Shown: positions 32,721 through 44,822 of the stretch, piece after piece
How positions within the stretch are numbered: the first letter of the stretch is position 1
Layout of the letters: each line of letters opens with the position of its first letter
Source: Canna indica
Lineage: Eukaryota > Streptophyta > Magnoliopsida > Zingiberales > Cannaceae
DNA length: 64,000 nt
Assembly: GCA_034359265.1 (NCBI GenBank)
Contig: CP136897.1
Location: 17,974,001 to 18,038,000, forward strand
Direction: 5' to 3'
Notes under the pieces: model-generated
Seen by the model: the letters and a program-made list of their open reading frames with translations, nothing else
Databases searched by the model: none
Told to the model about the DNA's origin: nothing
Translations under genes and position numbers: made by a program

Positions 32721-34599
32721 ATGGCGGCCCCAGTGGTGGATGCGGATTACCTCAAGGAGATCGAGAGGGCCCGCCGAGACCTTCGCGCCCTCATTTCCCA
32801 GAAGGATTGTGCCCCCATCATGCTTCGACTTGCGTGAGTGCAAATCCCGACTCCCTTATGCTCTTTCGGGGTTGTTAGTTTTGATCTATTTTTTCGATCA
32901 CGTGCCTTAGCATAAGATTTTTGTATGTTTATCTATTTATTTATTGTGCAAAGTTGGTTTGTCTAAGACATGGATGAGAGTTGATTTCAAATCCCTAATC
33001 GTATCGGCCAATATTACATTTATAGCATTGTGTGGCTGATGGACGCTATGTGTTCTTCTCTTTGGCGCTGGAATCCTGGTCCATGCTATTAAGCCTTCTA
33101 AGTTGAATGAACTTTCTTTTGGCCAAGGAAGTCTTATTTGCATTTTTTTTTTGCTGGGCGTGTCTCTTTGCTTTAGAATGCACTCTATTATCAACAAAAA
33201 ATTCCTTATTGTGAAAAAGAACTCAACTTTCATACCATTGATGTTCCAACATATCCATATAATAATTTATATAGGCTCCTAGGTTATCGAGAATTTTTTT
33301 TAATAATCCAGATAGTTTGGTGTCTATTTGATTTGGAATGCTTCTAAATAGTGTTAAAATATTGTATTTATGAACAGAAGCAAGCATTATAAAATTGATT
33401 AAGATCACCACAGTTTACATCAGGTGTAGTGCATTTGCCCTGTTTGTAGCATGAAAGGATAAGGATCAAAATAAGAATTATTTTTCTTTATAAACTATGT
33501 TTTCTATGGGAGTCATTTGTTACATAGCGGCACATTTGTTTCATAGGATAAGGATGGATAGGATGAGGGGCAAATTTTAGTCTCTGATTGTTTGGAGTCC
33601 AAATTAGAGAGAGATAGGAGTAGAGGTGGATACAATTAATGTTATATACGGTGCACACCAGATAATAAAAATTCTAAGGAATCTCCTCTCATTACTTATC
33701 CTATTTGATACTTCTTCTATATCTCATTTCCTCTTATCCCATCAGGTGAAACAAAAACACCATAGGAGTTTGGATTTTTCCTCTTTTAAAATAATATATT
33801 GTAGCCTTCCTTCGGACTTATTTACAAAGCTCATTGATGATAAAATATGCATCTTCAAATAGTTGAGACATTATGACTTGTTAATTGTTATTGTTGATGT
33901 TGGCAGAATCTTCTCGTCAACCTGAGATGAATCTCTTATGCTAGGGGCTGGTTTTATGGCAGACCTTATATGGAAGATAATCTCCATGCTATTTTGATAT
34001 TTTCATATTGTTGCAGGCACAAATTCTTTTTATATCATGAAGGATTAGGTTTATGGATCTTATATGAAAGATAATATACATACTATAATATTGTGGGCAT
34101 AGTTTTCTACATTTTCTTGGTAACATAATTAATGTTTTTTGCACCAAAGACGTCATTCATCATATGGTAAATTTGTTTGATTCACTCTTTATTTTATGCC
34201 CATTGTTTAATCCATATATATATATATAATATTAAAGTATCTCTACTTTAAATTAACACTGTGTTGCAAGTAGTGTTTCTTTGCTAGTCATATATCACAA
34301 GTTTATTCATGGTTTCATTTGATAGGTTTCTCTTTTTTGCAAAAAATTACTTTAAACAAAATTTAAATCATAAGGGTTTAACTTCACAGTATAGTTTGTT
34401 TTTAAGGATGTCATTCAATTGCTTATTATGAATTTGTAAAGTTCCATGACTGAATGTTTGTAGTTATCTCTCAGATGGCATGATGCTGGAACTTTCGATG
34501 TAAATACAAAAACAGGAGGTCCAAATGGTTCAATTAGGCATGAGGAAGAGTACACTCATGGGTCAAATGTTGGATTAAAAGTAGCTATAGATCTTTGTG
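32721..34599 (+). pseudogene. APX3-like: Peroxisomal-type ascorbate peroxidase, exons 1 and 2 only
   Basis: Exon 1 (32721-32833) begins [17 protein letters not shown] and ends within the Ala of RLA at a GTGAGT donor. Exon 2 (34475-34599) follows a CTCTCAG acceptor. It completes RLAWHDAGT, continues through [19 protein letters not shown], and ends after DLC plus one base at a GTATGC donor. Reading frame and splice phases are intact. The family uses ascorbate to reduce hydrogen peroxide at the peroxisomal membrane. The distal active-site Arg, Trp and His (RLAWH) are present. The proximal heme-ligand His, most of the catalytic domain and the C-terminal membrane anchor are absent from the rest of the window. 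Retroelement sequence starts at about 35320. Either the gene is truncated, or intron 2 is very long and later exons lie past the right edge. An in-frame upstream ATG (32523) is unlikely because family members start as above. Confidence 0.88.
33527..33770. mobile_element. Possible MITE in APX intron 1
   Basis: GGCACATTTGTTTCATAGGATAAGG near the left is mirrored imperfectly by CTTATCCCATCAGGTGAAAC and AAACACC near the right. The size (about 240 bp) and the GTTTC-containing ends suggest a small inverted-repeat element. No clear TSD. The rest of intron 1 is AT-rich and featureless. Confidence 0.35.
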
Positions 34600-35319
34600 G
34601 TATGCTTCATTTCTTCATCATGAAACAACACATAAAATTTGCTTATGTAAAATTCACATTTTGCTTGATTTTATTTTTCATCAATATTTCCACTTTGTTG
34701 TCTTCAGACTGCTAAAAATTACAGTAGCATTAGGCCATGAGAAAACATAATTAGTTACTTTATAACTAGTTGTGATAAATCAACTGCAGCTCATACCGAA
34801 GTCTTACCATCAATTTCATTATTGTTTTGCATATCCAATTCTTTCTCTTATTTGAACCTTGTGCAACATAATTGATGTCTAGATGTTTCGATAAGAAAAC
34901 TTTTCTAATACTCATCAACTTATTCTTATGCCATATACTCGAAGGTGTTATTGTTTCTCTATTTTTTCTAACCAATTATTAATTTTACTTTTTTCTATAA
35001 ATCTGAATCCATATTCTTGTTTCTCCTTCTTTTTAATTGGCTTGTAGTTCCGAAATAACATGATGTGTAAAATAATATATTGCCCTTTTGCATTCTGTAG
35101 TTAATTTATCTTGCAAGGATGGTTCTAAGTGGTCATGGGGCATTTTTTGGAGGTACTCTCTCCAATCAAATTATATAGGGTTGTAGTTTTAACTGAAATT
35201 GTTATTTGAGTTCCTTTATCTCACGGATTCACCAAAAATACGGTTCATCTTAAACATGAATTAGATGATGGATATTGAAAGGCTTATCTCATGTTTGTTT
35301 TTTCTAGTTGACATCATGA
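34600..35319 (+). other. Start of APX intron 2, no further exon seen
   Basis: AT-rich, T-rich sequence after the GTATGC donor at 34600. I looked for the next conserved APX block (KHPKITYADLYQLAGV) and did not find it here in any frame. The sequence changes to gypsy gag at about 35320 without an LTR or target duplication at the junction. Confidence 0.6.
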
Positions 35320-36907
35320 CTTTAAAGACTTGTAACAAAAGCGCTCCGTAGGGAGCAGGAGTTGAGACAGTAGATGCAGCAGCAACAACAACCACCCCTA
35401 TTGGTACCCGCGGCCCCTATGGTACCAGAGGTGGCTGAGCAGGTAGCACCGCAGGTCAGGGATACAGGAGCACCTACATAGGCAAACTTGGTCAAGTTCA
35501 GGCCGCTAGTATTCACCGGTATGGATCAGCAAGTGGAGGTCATCGAGTTCCTAGGGGACTATTACGAGCTATGTATAGAACTAGGGTGTTTGTTAGAGGC
35601 GGCGGCCATGCAGCCATGCAATTTTTCGAGACTGCGAAATGCTCATCTCCGGCCATGCATTGAGGGTAGATTTGCCACTCTTGCTCATGCTTGAACTCGA
35701 TGTCATTCTCGGCATGGATTAGCTGGCAGAGCACTTTGCGTTGCGAGATTGTAGGGCTAAGACAATCAAGTTCAACAAGCCCGGGTTGCCGCAGTTCACC
35801 TTCCAACGAGAAGGAAGGAGCGAGCCGATTGGGGTCATCTCAACCCTTGAAGCTTGTAGGGGCTGTTAGTCCTTCCAGGCCTTCGTATCCTTGGCCGAGG
35901 AAAAGGGGGTGCCGCAGGGGACGTCGATGAAACTCAGGTAGTCTGCGAGTTCGCCGATGTGTTTCCCGAGGAGTTGCCGGTATTGACGCCAAGGAGAAGT
36001 TGATTTCTGCATTGATTTGCAGCCCAGGGTGAAGCCGATCTCCATCGCACCCTATAGGATCGCATCAGCCGAACTCATGGAGTTAAAAGTGCAATTGCAA
36101 GAAATGTTGGACCTAGGCCTCATCCAACCGAGCGTGTCACCATGGGGTGCTCCGGTGCTCTTTGTGAAGAAGAAGGATGGGTTTATGCGCATGTGCATCG
36201 ACTATAGGCTGCTGAATAAAGTGACAATAAAAAATTGTTACCCACTGCCGAGGATAGATGATTTATTTGACCAATTGCAGGGGGCACGATGGTTTTCTAG
36301 GATAGGCTTCAGGTCCGGATGCCAGCTGAGAATCCGAGACTGCGATGTACCTAAGACTGCCTTCAGGACTCGCTACGGCCACTACGAGTTTCTCGTGATG
36401 CCTTTTGGTCTAACCAATGCACCTGCTACTTTCGTGGATCTGATGAATAGGGTGTTTAATGAGTACCTAGACAGTTTTGTGATCGTCTTCATTGACGACA
36501 TCTTGGTATACTCCAAGAGTGAGGAGGAGCACTCTGAATACTTGAGCATGGTCCTAGAAACCCTCAGAGAGCACCGGTTGTGCGCTAAATTCTCCAAGTG
36601 TGAATTTTGCTTAGAAAGTGTAGGGTTCCTAGGCCATGTAGTGTCCAAGGAAGAGAAAAGGGTGGATCCTTCAAAGGTGGAGGCTGTGCAGATCTGGAGA
36701 CAGCCAACCAGCGTGACTGAGATCCATAGCTTTCTTGGGTTGGTCGGGTACTATCGAAAATTTGTAGAAAGCTTCTCCAGGATTGCAACCCCTTTGATTC
36801 GGTTGACTCAGAAAAAGGTCAATTTTGTTTAGGATGACAAGTGTGAGGCGACCTTTCAGAAGCTCAAGGAATGCTTGACGTCGCACCCATATTGGTCGTA
36901 CCTTCCG
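35320..36907 (+). pseudogene. Gypsy element D: gag-protease fusion and reverse transcriptase
   Basis: A Gln-rich gag segment (REQELRQ, then a poly-Gln run) and the start of the gag domain (VKFRPLVFTGMDQQ) run to about 35625. An internal deletion then joins gag straight to the end of the protease (MLELDVILGMD). Reverse transcriptase is open from 36017 to 36832. It keeps FIDDILVYS and [10 protein letters not shown], but the catalytic [10 protein letters not shown] block is altered to RIGFRSGCQ, losing the Asp and one codon. The start of RNase H (about 36832-36900) follows. The element is cut at 36907 by a reversed LTR. Neither LTR of its own is present. Confidence 0.88.
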
Positions 36908-37154
36908 TGTCACACCCCAACTTTGGGTCGTGTGACCGGCCAGGGTCTACGTCCTACCTTAAAGCCTACTACATACACTGACTAACATCTAATGCATAAA
37001 TGGAAATGACCATTGATCGAATTAAACTTCATACTTTCATAGGTCGAGTTATACCTTCTACTTGAGGAGATTTCGCGGCTTGACCCGACTAACCGTCGGC
37101 CCGATGCGTTACACCAAAATAGATTTCTATATTAGGAAAATTTTGGGTCTTACA
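36908..37154 (-). mobile_element. Gypsy LTR reduced to 247 bp (element E)
   Basis: On the plus strand it begins TGTCACACCCC and ends GGGTCTTACA, the two proper ends of a reversed family B LTR, but only 247 bp separate them. Most of the LTR has been deleted internally (join near 37035). It is followed on the right by a reversed polypurine tract (about 37155-37171), which identifies it as the 3' LTR of minus-strand element E. Confidence 0.8.
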
Positions 37155-38722
37155 ACCTTCCCCCGTAAAGGAAATTGATCCTCGAATTTAGATCAATTAT
37201 AAAGACTTACCGATTCTCCGAACAAGGAAGGGTAGCGCTCTCTCATGTCTCGCTCTACCTCCCAAGTGGCTTCTTATCCGGAGTGGTGCTCCCATCTAAC
37301 TTTCACCAAGGAAATTCCCTTGGACCTCAGCTTCCTGATCCGTCGGTCAAGCATCTCCACTGGTTTCTCCTCATATGGGAACGCAGTGTCCACCTCAATC
37401 GCAGTCGGCTCGATCCCTCACATATCTTCGGATCATGGACACATGAAAAATTGGGTGAATGCTGCTCAAGCTAGGAGGCAAAGCCAATTTGTAAGCCATC
37501 GAGCCTCTTCGCTTGAGAATAGGGAAAGACCCAATGAAACTAGAGCTCAACTTCCCCTTCTTCCCAAACCGGACTACCACTTTCATGGGGGAAACCTTCA
37601 GGAACACCAAGTCGCCTTCAGCGAACTCTAACTCTCTGGCCTTCTTATAGGCATATAACTTTCTGACGACTCTGGGCCGCCAGCAATCTTTCCTTTATAA
37701 TTTTTAGCTTCTCTACTGCTTCCTCAACCATATAAGGACCCACCATGAGCAATTCTCTAGCCTCAAACCAGCCCATAAGAGACCTACACCGCCGCCCATA
37801 CAAGCTCTCGAAAGGAGCCATGCCAATGCTACTGTGATAGCTATTGTTGTAGGTGAACTTGATCAATGGTACCTGCTTTTCCCAACCGCCGGCATGTCTA
37901 GGACACACACCCAAATCATATCCTCCACGGTTTGGATGATCCTCTTTGACTGTCCATCTGTCTACGGAAGGAAAGCCATGCTGAAATGAACTTAAGTACC
38001 CAAGGCCTCTTGGAAGGACTGCCATAACTGAGCTATGAACTGGGTACCTCGATTTGATATGATCATCACTAGGGTACCATGATAAGCCACAATCTTGTCT
38101 AAAAATAGTTTAGCATACTGCTCCGCAGAAAAGGTCGTTCTTACTAGTATGAAGTGTGCGGTCTTGATTAACCAATCCACTACCACCCAAATGGAGTCAA
38201 AGCCGCCTTTTGACTTAGGAAACCAGGTCACCAGGTCCATGGTGATTTTCTCCCACTTCCACTTGGGCACCTCGAGGTTCTGTAGAAGTCCCACGCGCTT
38301 GTGTGTTCGGCCTTCACCTACTAGCAGACCAGATATTTGGATACAAACTCTGCTACCTCTCTTTTCATGCCCTTCCACCAGTAATGCTGCGTTAAATCTC
38401 GATGCATTTTGGTGGCTCCCGGATGCATCATATAAGTGGAACGATAACCCTGCTCCAGGATTTGCCTACGCACCTCTGCCATATCCGGCACCACGATTCA
38501 GTCTTTGAACCTCAGCACACCCTTTGAGTCCAACCTGAATCCATTCTCTACATCACCTCTCTGCACTAAGTCCTACATCACCGCACAAAAGGTATCCTCT
38601 CCCTGCGCAGCACGCAATATATCCACCAGTGTAGATTGTACTCGTAGGTGTGCCACCAAGATACCTGAAGCTGACACAGTCAGGGTTGCACTCCCATCTA
38701 AGCACAGCTCCAGCTCTCGAGC
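37155..38722 (-). pseudogene. Gypsy element E: H2C2, integrase and chromodomain-like tail
   Basis: The minus strand carries the zinc-binding H2C2 region (about 38400-38290). The integrase core follows (about 38260-37740, motifs [54 protein letters not shown]). The C-terminal module (about 37640-37190) contains MVFLKVSPMK and FHVSM. Frame changes separate the parts, and the Glu-containing integrase block is damaged near 37960. It is a head-to-head partner of element F and about 85% similar to it by eye. Confidence 0.85.
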
Positions 38723-38727
38723 TGGAA

Positions 38728-40440
38728 GCCTTTGCTTGATTTCCAAAAGAGCTACACTATTATGTATCGTCCAGGGAAAGCCAATGTAGTAGTAGATGCT
38801 TTAAGCAGTAAATCCATGGGCAGTTTGGCTCATTTGGAAATTAGGAGAAGGCCCCTAGCTCGAGAGCTAGCGCTGTGCCTGGATGGGGGTGCAACCCTGA
38901 CTGTGTCAGCTTCAGGTACCCTGGTGGTACACCTGCGAGTACAGTCCACCTTGGTCGACATGTTGGTGCCGCGTAGAAGGAGGACACATTTTTTTCTCTA
39001 ACAAGGGATCTGGTCCGGAGAGGTGATGCAGATGATGAATTTAGGGTCGACTCAGAGGGTGTTCAAAGGTTCAGAGACCGAATCGTGGTGCTTGATTTGG
39101 CAGAGGTACACCGACATGTTTTGGATATGGGTCACCATTCCACTTACACGATGCACCCGAGAGCCACCAAAATATACAGAGACTTAAGGCAACACTACTA
39201 GAGGAAGGACATGAAGAGAGGGGTAGCAGAGTTTGTATCCAAATGTCTGGTCTGCCAGCAGGTGAAGACAAAACATCTAAAGCCCACGGGGCTGCTGTAG
39301 AACCTCAAGGTCCACGAGTGAAAGTGGGAGAAAATCACCATCGACCTAGTGACAAGGTTTCCTAGGTCAAGAGGAGGTTTTGATTCCATTTGTGTGGTAG
39401 AGGATCGGTTAACTAAGACTGCACACTTTATTTCGGTGAAAATGACCTTCTCTGCGGTGCGTTATGCAAGACTATTTTTAGACAGGATTGTGGCTTATCG
39501 TGGTATCTGGGTGATGATCATCTCAGATCGGGGCACCTAGTTCACAGCCCGATTTCGTTAGTCCTTCCAAGAAGACATGGGTACTCAAGTATGGTTTAGT
39601 GCAGCTTTCCATCCACAGATAGATGGATAGTCTGGGAGAACCATCCAAACGTTGGAGGATATGCTGAGGGCATGTGTTCTGGACCTGGCAGACGGTTGTG
39701 AGAAACACCTACTGTTGATTGAGTTCGCCTACAATAATAGCTATCACAGTAGCATTGGCATGGCTCCCTTCGAGGCATTTTTTGGGCGGCGGTGTAGATC
39801 TCCTATAGGTTGGTTTGAGACAGGAGAGACTCTCATGGTAGGTCCTGACTTGATCGAGGAGGCAGTGAGGAAGGTGTAGCTGATAAAGGAAAGGCTGTTG
39901 GTGGCTCAGAGTCGCTTGAAAATGTATGCTGACAAGAAAGCCAGAGAGTTGGAGTTCACTGGAGGCGACTTGGTATTCCAGAAGGTTTCCCCCATGAAAG
40001 GGGTGGTCCAATTTGGGAAGAAGGGGAGGTTGAGCCCTAGATTCATTGGGCCTTTCCCTATCTTCAAACGGGGAGGCATCGTGGCTTACAAGCTGGCGTT
40101 GCCTCCTAGCCTGAGCAGAGTTCACCCAGTCATTCATGTGTCAATGCTCTAGAAATATGTGAGGGATGAATTCCACGTGATCGAGCTAACTGCGGTTGAG
40201 GTGGACACGATAGTCTCGTATGAGGAGAGGCAGGAAGAAGTGCTTGATCGACAAATCTGGAAGTTGAGATCCAAGGAAATTCCCTTGGTCAAAGTTAGGT
40301 GGGAACATCACACCAGGCAAGAAGCTACCTGGGAAGTAGAGCAGGACATGAGCAAACGCTACCCATCCCTGTTCGAAGAACTAGTAAGTTTGTATGATTC
40401 TACAAAATTCGAGGATGAATTTCCTTTAAGGGGGGAAGGT
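38728..40440 (+). pseudogene. Gypsy element F: RNase H end, integrase, chromodomain-like tail
   Basis: The end of RNase H (38732-38870, YRPGKANVVVDAL) is followed by the H2C2 zinc region (about 39110-39290). The integrase core (39349-39850) has SDRGT, a damaged GQSER block reading IDG then a stop, and [17 protein letters not shown] with GRRCRSPIGWFE. The C-terminal module (39898-40440) includes LVFQKVSPMKGVV, FHVSM-like IHVSM and a chromodomain-like PLVKVRWEHHTRQEATWEVE. At least five in-frame stops or shifts are present. A polypurine tract, AAGGGGGGAAGG-like, ends at 40440 and the 3' LTR follows directly. Its 5' half is missing. Confidence 0.88.
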
Positions 40441-42769
40441 TGTAATACACGGGGTTTTCTAATATAAAAATTTTGTGGTATAGCCCTTCGATTCAGGAAC
40501 TAGCCGGGCTAAGTCGCAAGATCACCACGAGTAGCAGGTATATTTAATTTAAATTATAACCTATTGTTGGCAATTGGGGGTTGGGGGGCTGAGTGTATTG
40601 GTTGACTCAAGTTGGGTTGAGATCTGGTTCGCGGATTGAGTCAGGACTCGATCCGGGTTGGGTGGAGTCAGATGCGGGGGCTTAAGTGAATAGGGGGTAT
40701 TCTAATAAAAAAATGAAGGGGAATAAAACCCCTCACCCAAGCCACCGTGCGGCTCAAAGGGGAGAGCCGCAAGTAGCCGAGGGTGAAGGGGAGGGAGATT
40801 TGTGATCAGCGCCGAGCTTGCACCGACACCGAAGGTAATCAGGATTCATCTTCATCGAGCCCACCTATTGATCTAATCGAGGTGAGTGGTTGATTTATTT
40901 GAAAGGGTAGGCAGGTGGCCAAACCTCGAAAGCTTTGAAATCTAGTTTTTACACGAGGTTTCTTGTCGATCGATGTGGTTTTCTCGTGTTTGGGTTTTAG
41001 ATGATACACATAACTTTGATCTTGTACTTTAGATCATGTTTTATGTGTTTTATGGGTTGTCTGAATAGAGGAAAAAGGGGAAAGGTCATGCCATTTTTTT
41101 TCCAATTTCCTCGATCATCTTCTAACTCATGGATCGCCTTATTTTTGTTAAATGTTATATCTTTAGATTGATGCTTGGGTTTTGTTGTCGCAAACATGCC
41201 CATCTTCCCTAAAAGGCTCGGTCGAGCAAGGTGTTACCCTGCTCAAGTCGGCCGAGCAAGGGTAAGGGTGGAATTACAAGATTGATCAAATTATTTATGC
41301 TAGGTTTCATGTTGGGTTGTCTTGATTCATACTTACACACTCATCATAGAAATTGTTAGTAGCTATAGATCTAGATTCTCATTATAAAGAAATGTTCTTG
41401 CTAGTGCATACATGGATAGGATTGGTATGGCATATGAATCAAAGGAAATGTTTCATTAATTTTTAGATATCATGCTCAATCGTTACTATGTATATTGCAT
41501 GTTCCTTATCGGTTTTTTTTTGAATTTATCATCTTTAATTTGGCATTCATTTGATAACTATTGCATATATTTATTCTTGGCAAGTGTTGTTGATAATGGT
41601 AGTCCATGTACTCATCTATGTTCAGTATGTTCTAATAACTTCAGTAGGAAAGGTTTTGGTACCTAGTTGTGACAATTACCTTAGGAACGAGTGCACTTAC
41701 TTGGTTTCACACCTCGGGATAGTTAGCGGATTAGTGTCCACATGGTGCAACCCGAGGGGAGGGTCGAATATGGGCAATGCCCGAAAAGCAAAACACAGGA
41801 AAATTAATAACAACCTGGTTTCAGTTGCGGTTGAGATGGTCTACTGAGGAATGCCATTAGCCGAACGGCTACCACACGATTCAGCGGTTTATAGGGTATG
41901 AAGATTGTACTAGCATGCCCGCTAGGTGTTAGACTCGAGTGGCGGAGGGTCTTGAGATTCTATTAGTCGGCCACGCTGACGGTAGACCCGAGTTGGTTGG
42001 GACTAGCTATCCCTAACCCGGAGGATTTCTGAGGCTAGTGGTCATCCTAGTCGACGGATCCATGATATGAATGTCTAGTATGGGATGCCCTTATGGGCTG
42101 GTTTTGGTGGCCGACCGGCCTAGTTTTGTAGAGAGGGGAACCGAACCTTCCACATCTTTTAGGCCATTAGTGGCCGAGCTATAGTGGAATTGTTAAGGGC
42201 CGAAGAGGCTGGTTCACTTAATCTTATGATTTGGCAAACTGGCTCACTATTATGGTGTGATCAATTTATAACTCCTTGTCTGTATCATACCTTTGAATAT
42301 GTTATCTTGTCGAGGATTTAAGTGGAGGTTCGACAGAACCGCTCACTTAGTTCCTTGCGAACTCATGGTTTATTTATTATTGTTTTGTCGAGCCCGACCA
42401 GTGAGGTACGGCTTGGTGGCATGGTCCGACTAGAGGGCAAACATGGGTGCAGATCTCATAGCAGGCAGCTATATAGTTATAGTCATGTTTGAGTAGAATC
42501 ATGTATATGCACTGAGTTGATTCTATAAAACATTGAGATGTCTTCTTTGAAAACCTTTAGATGTTTCTTTAAAAACTTGTTATATTTTCAAACTTGGTTT
42601 GGTTAAACTATTTTCAAGCAACTAATAAAGTTTGGTATTGTTGCTTTTGTTTATGATTTCCATGTCAGTCTGGTTGTACTTTATGAGTTGATGGCCAGCG
42701 CGTAGGGTAGGCTTCGGGGTACCGATACGTACCCTGGCCAGTCACGCGACCTTGAGTCGGGGCGTGACA
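40441..42769 (+). mobile_element. 3' LTR of element F, family B
   Basis: Starts TGTAATACAC directly after the polypurine tract and ends GGGGCGTGACA, 2329 bp. A TATA-like AATAAAA lies near 40727, and the conserved splice donor (GAG then GTGAGT) is at 40882. The matching acceptor position near 42390 reads TTTTGTCG instead of TTTTGCAG, so the 3' splice site appears lost in this copy. No PBS follows, consistent with a 3' LTR. Confidence 0.88.
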
Positions 42770-43471
42770 TAAATTTTCATTTATGTTATTGTTTGTGATT
42801 GTACCCTAGATATTATTGTGGCTCTACTAAGATTGCTATGAGATCAATGTTGCTGTATAATATCCTAGATATTATTATTTATTTTTGTTATTGTTTGTGA
42901 TTATCAGCCTAGTGGGCTAGTGCAAGGTCAAGCTGAGTCAACTCATGGTCCGGTTTGGGGAAGGAATTATAAACCCCCCCCCCCATAGGCATGCGGCTCC
43001 CTTTTGGAATCGCATAGGAAGTTTGGAGAGAGGAGCAGACGAGTCGCCCCTCTCCCCCTCTTGGAGCCGTTGCCTTCAAGGGTCGAGCCGCCGAGATCTC
43101 TTCCTCTCTTGGAGCCACCGATCCCTCTCTCTCTCTCTCTCTTGGAAGCCAAGCTATCGTCTTGGTAGGGAGCCACCCCCCCCTTCCTTTCAATTGGAAC
43201 CGCCCCTTTGGGGTCTTAGAGCTACCACCCTTCCCCCTTTCTTGAGCCAAGCCATTGTACCTTTGAGGCCAAATTTGGAGGCCGCCGATTGGGAATTTTT
43301 CTCCGATTTCTTCTTTCTAATCATGTGAGTGGTTTTACCCCTCCCTTTCTCAAGTTTTCTCATGTGTTCTTGAGCCAGTTTGGGCGTGGTGTCGTCCTTG
43401 ATCGTTTCCCGTCGATTTTGTGTTGATTCCACAACCATGTCTCAACTTGTGGGAGGGAACCCGAGGTTTTC
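42770..43471 (+). mobile_element. Family A LTR 5'-part fragment
   Basis: From about 42854 (TGTATAATATCC) it follows the family A LTR start, with the GCCTAGTGGGCTAG and CTCATGGTCCGG motifs. It has a TATA-type box (TTATAAA near 42967), the GAGCC-rich leader and a splice donor (CAT then GTGAGT) at about 43325. It is cut at 43471 by another LTR. Bases 42770-42853 are a short partial repeat of the same start region. Confidence 0.7.
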
Positions 43472-43818
43472 TGTCATGCCCCAACTCAGGGTCGCATGAT
43501 CGGCCAAGCTCTATGTCTTACCCTGAAGCCTACCACATACACTGAATAATAAAATACTGAGACTACACGCTAACCAGAAAACATACAAGTAAAAGAACAA
43601 CGATGAAAACTTTTATTTAATTTTAAAGAAGGTTTAACAATTTTAAAAGAGTTGCAAAACAAACCAACTATTAAGAACAACTCGAGTTAAAGTCAAACTC
43701 ATGTTTTTCAAACTAACATCTCTCAGTGTATAAAAAAACAAACACAACCCTAGACATTACGGCTATGACTAATGACGCTACTACGAGATCTACACCACTG
43801 CCTGCCCTCCAACTACAC
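43472..43818 (-). mobile_element. Fragment of element C-type LTR, reversed
   Basis: Matches the first 345 bp of 26083-29414 closely, starting TGTCATGCCCC. It ends mid-LTR, where gypsy integrase coding sequence begins. It joins two unrelated fragments, so it marks a rearrangement and not a clean insertion. Confidence 0.75.
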
Positions 43819-44822
43819 TATTTTATACCAATCAGGATGACCATTTTAGTTGAGCAGTATGTGAAGTTATTCTTGGATCGGATCGTCGCTTATCATGACA
43901 TTTTTGTTATGATCTTCTCAGGTCGGGACACCTAGTTCACGGCTCAATTTTGGCAGTCCTTCCAGAAGGCGTTGGGCACGCATGTTCGGTTCAGTACCAT
44001 ATTTCATCCTTAAACAGATGGTCAGTCAGAGCGAACTACTCAAACGCTGGAGGATATGCTGAGGGCATGTGTCTTGGACCTAGAGGGCAATTGGGAGAAG
44101 CACTTATCGCTGATTGACTTTGCCTATAATAACAGCTACCACAGCAGCATTGGGATGGCCCCATTTGAGGCATTGTATGGGTGGAGATGCATATCGCCTA
44201 TAGGTTGGTTTGAGGTAGGAGATTTCCTTATGATGAGACCTGATTTGTTGGATGAGGTTGTGGAAAAATTGAAGCAAATTAGAGAGACTGTTAGCTGCTC
44301 AGAGTCGCCAGAAGATGTATGTTGATGGAAAGGCCAGGGAGGTAGAGTTTGCTGAGGCGGACATGGTGTTCCTCAAGGTGTCCCCTATGAAAGTGGTGGT
44401 GAGATTTGGTAAGAAAGAAAAGCTAAGCCCTAGGTTCATTTGGCTATTTCCTATTCTCAGGTGCAGGGGAGCTATGGCCTATGAGTTGGCCATACCTCCT
44501 AGTACGGACCGAGTACTTCTAGTTTTCCATGTGTCTATGCTGAAGAAGTACAGTCGGGATGAGTCCCATGTAATCGAACCTACCATATTGGAGGTGGATT
44601 CAACTGACTTTTTTGAGGAGCGGCCAGTTAAGGTGCTAGATTGACAGATCCAAAAGTTAAGGTCCAAGGAGATCCCCTTGGTTAAGGTCATTTCGGCCAG
44701 AAGGCCACCTGGGAGGTGGAGCAGGATATGAGGGAGCGTTATCCTCCATTGTTTGATGATGTGGTGAGTCCTTATTTTCTTTTCTGAAATTTGAGGATGA
44801 ATTTTCTTTAAGAAGGGAGGAT
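43819..44822 (+). pseudogene. Gypsy integrase end and chromodomain-like tail (element G)
   Basis: Opens inside integrase (RMTILVEQYVKLFLDRIVAYHD), then shows a degraded RDT block and a [15 protein letters not shown] segment, followed by [17 protein letters not shown]. The C-terminal module (44315-44644) has MVFLKVSPMKVVV and FHVSMLKKY. Stops and frameshifts separate the blocks, and about 30 bp are deleted in the chromodomain-like region near 44690. A polypurine tract, AAGAAGGGAGGAT, precedes the LTR at 44823. Upstream domains are missing. Confidence 0.85.

Larger units (their letters stand above)
36908..40690. repeat. Imperfect inverted repeat formed by elements E and F
   Basis: E (minus, to 38722) and F (plus, from about 38858) carry the same pol segment in opposite directions around a spacer of about 135 bp. 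The inner borders share GCTCGAGAGCT, itself a palindrome. The arms are about 1.6 kb and about 85% alike by eye, so a transcript crossing both could fold back on itself. Confidence 0.7.

Noticed and set aside
36017..36832. Reverse transcriptase that might be an endogenous pararetrovirus
   Set aside because: No movement-protein or coat-protein motifs. The same family carries integrase, chromodomain-like tail, LTRs, PBS and PPT, as Ty3/gypsy elements do.
42854..43471. Candidate complete solo LTR
   Set aside because: It has a start but no LTR end or TSD; it is cut by another LTR fragment at 43472.
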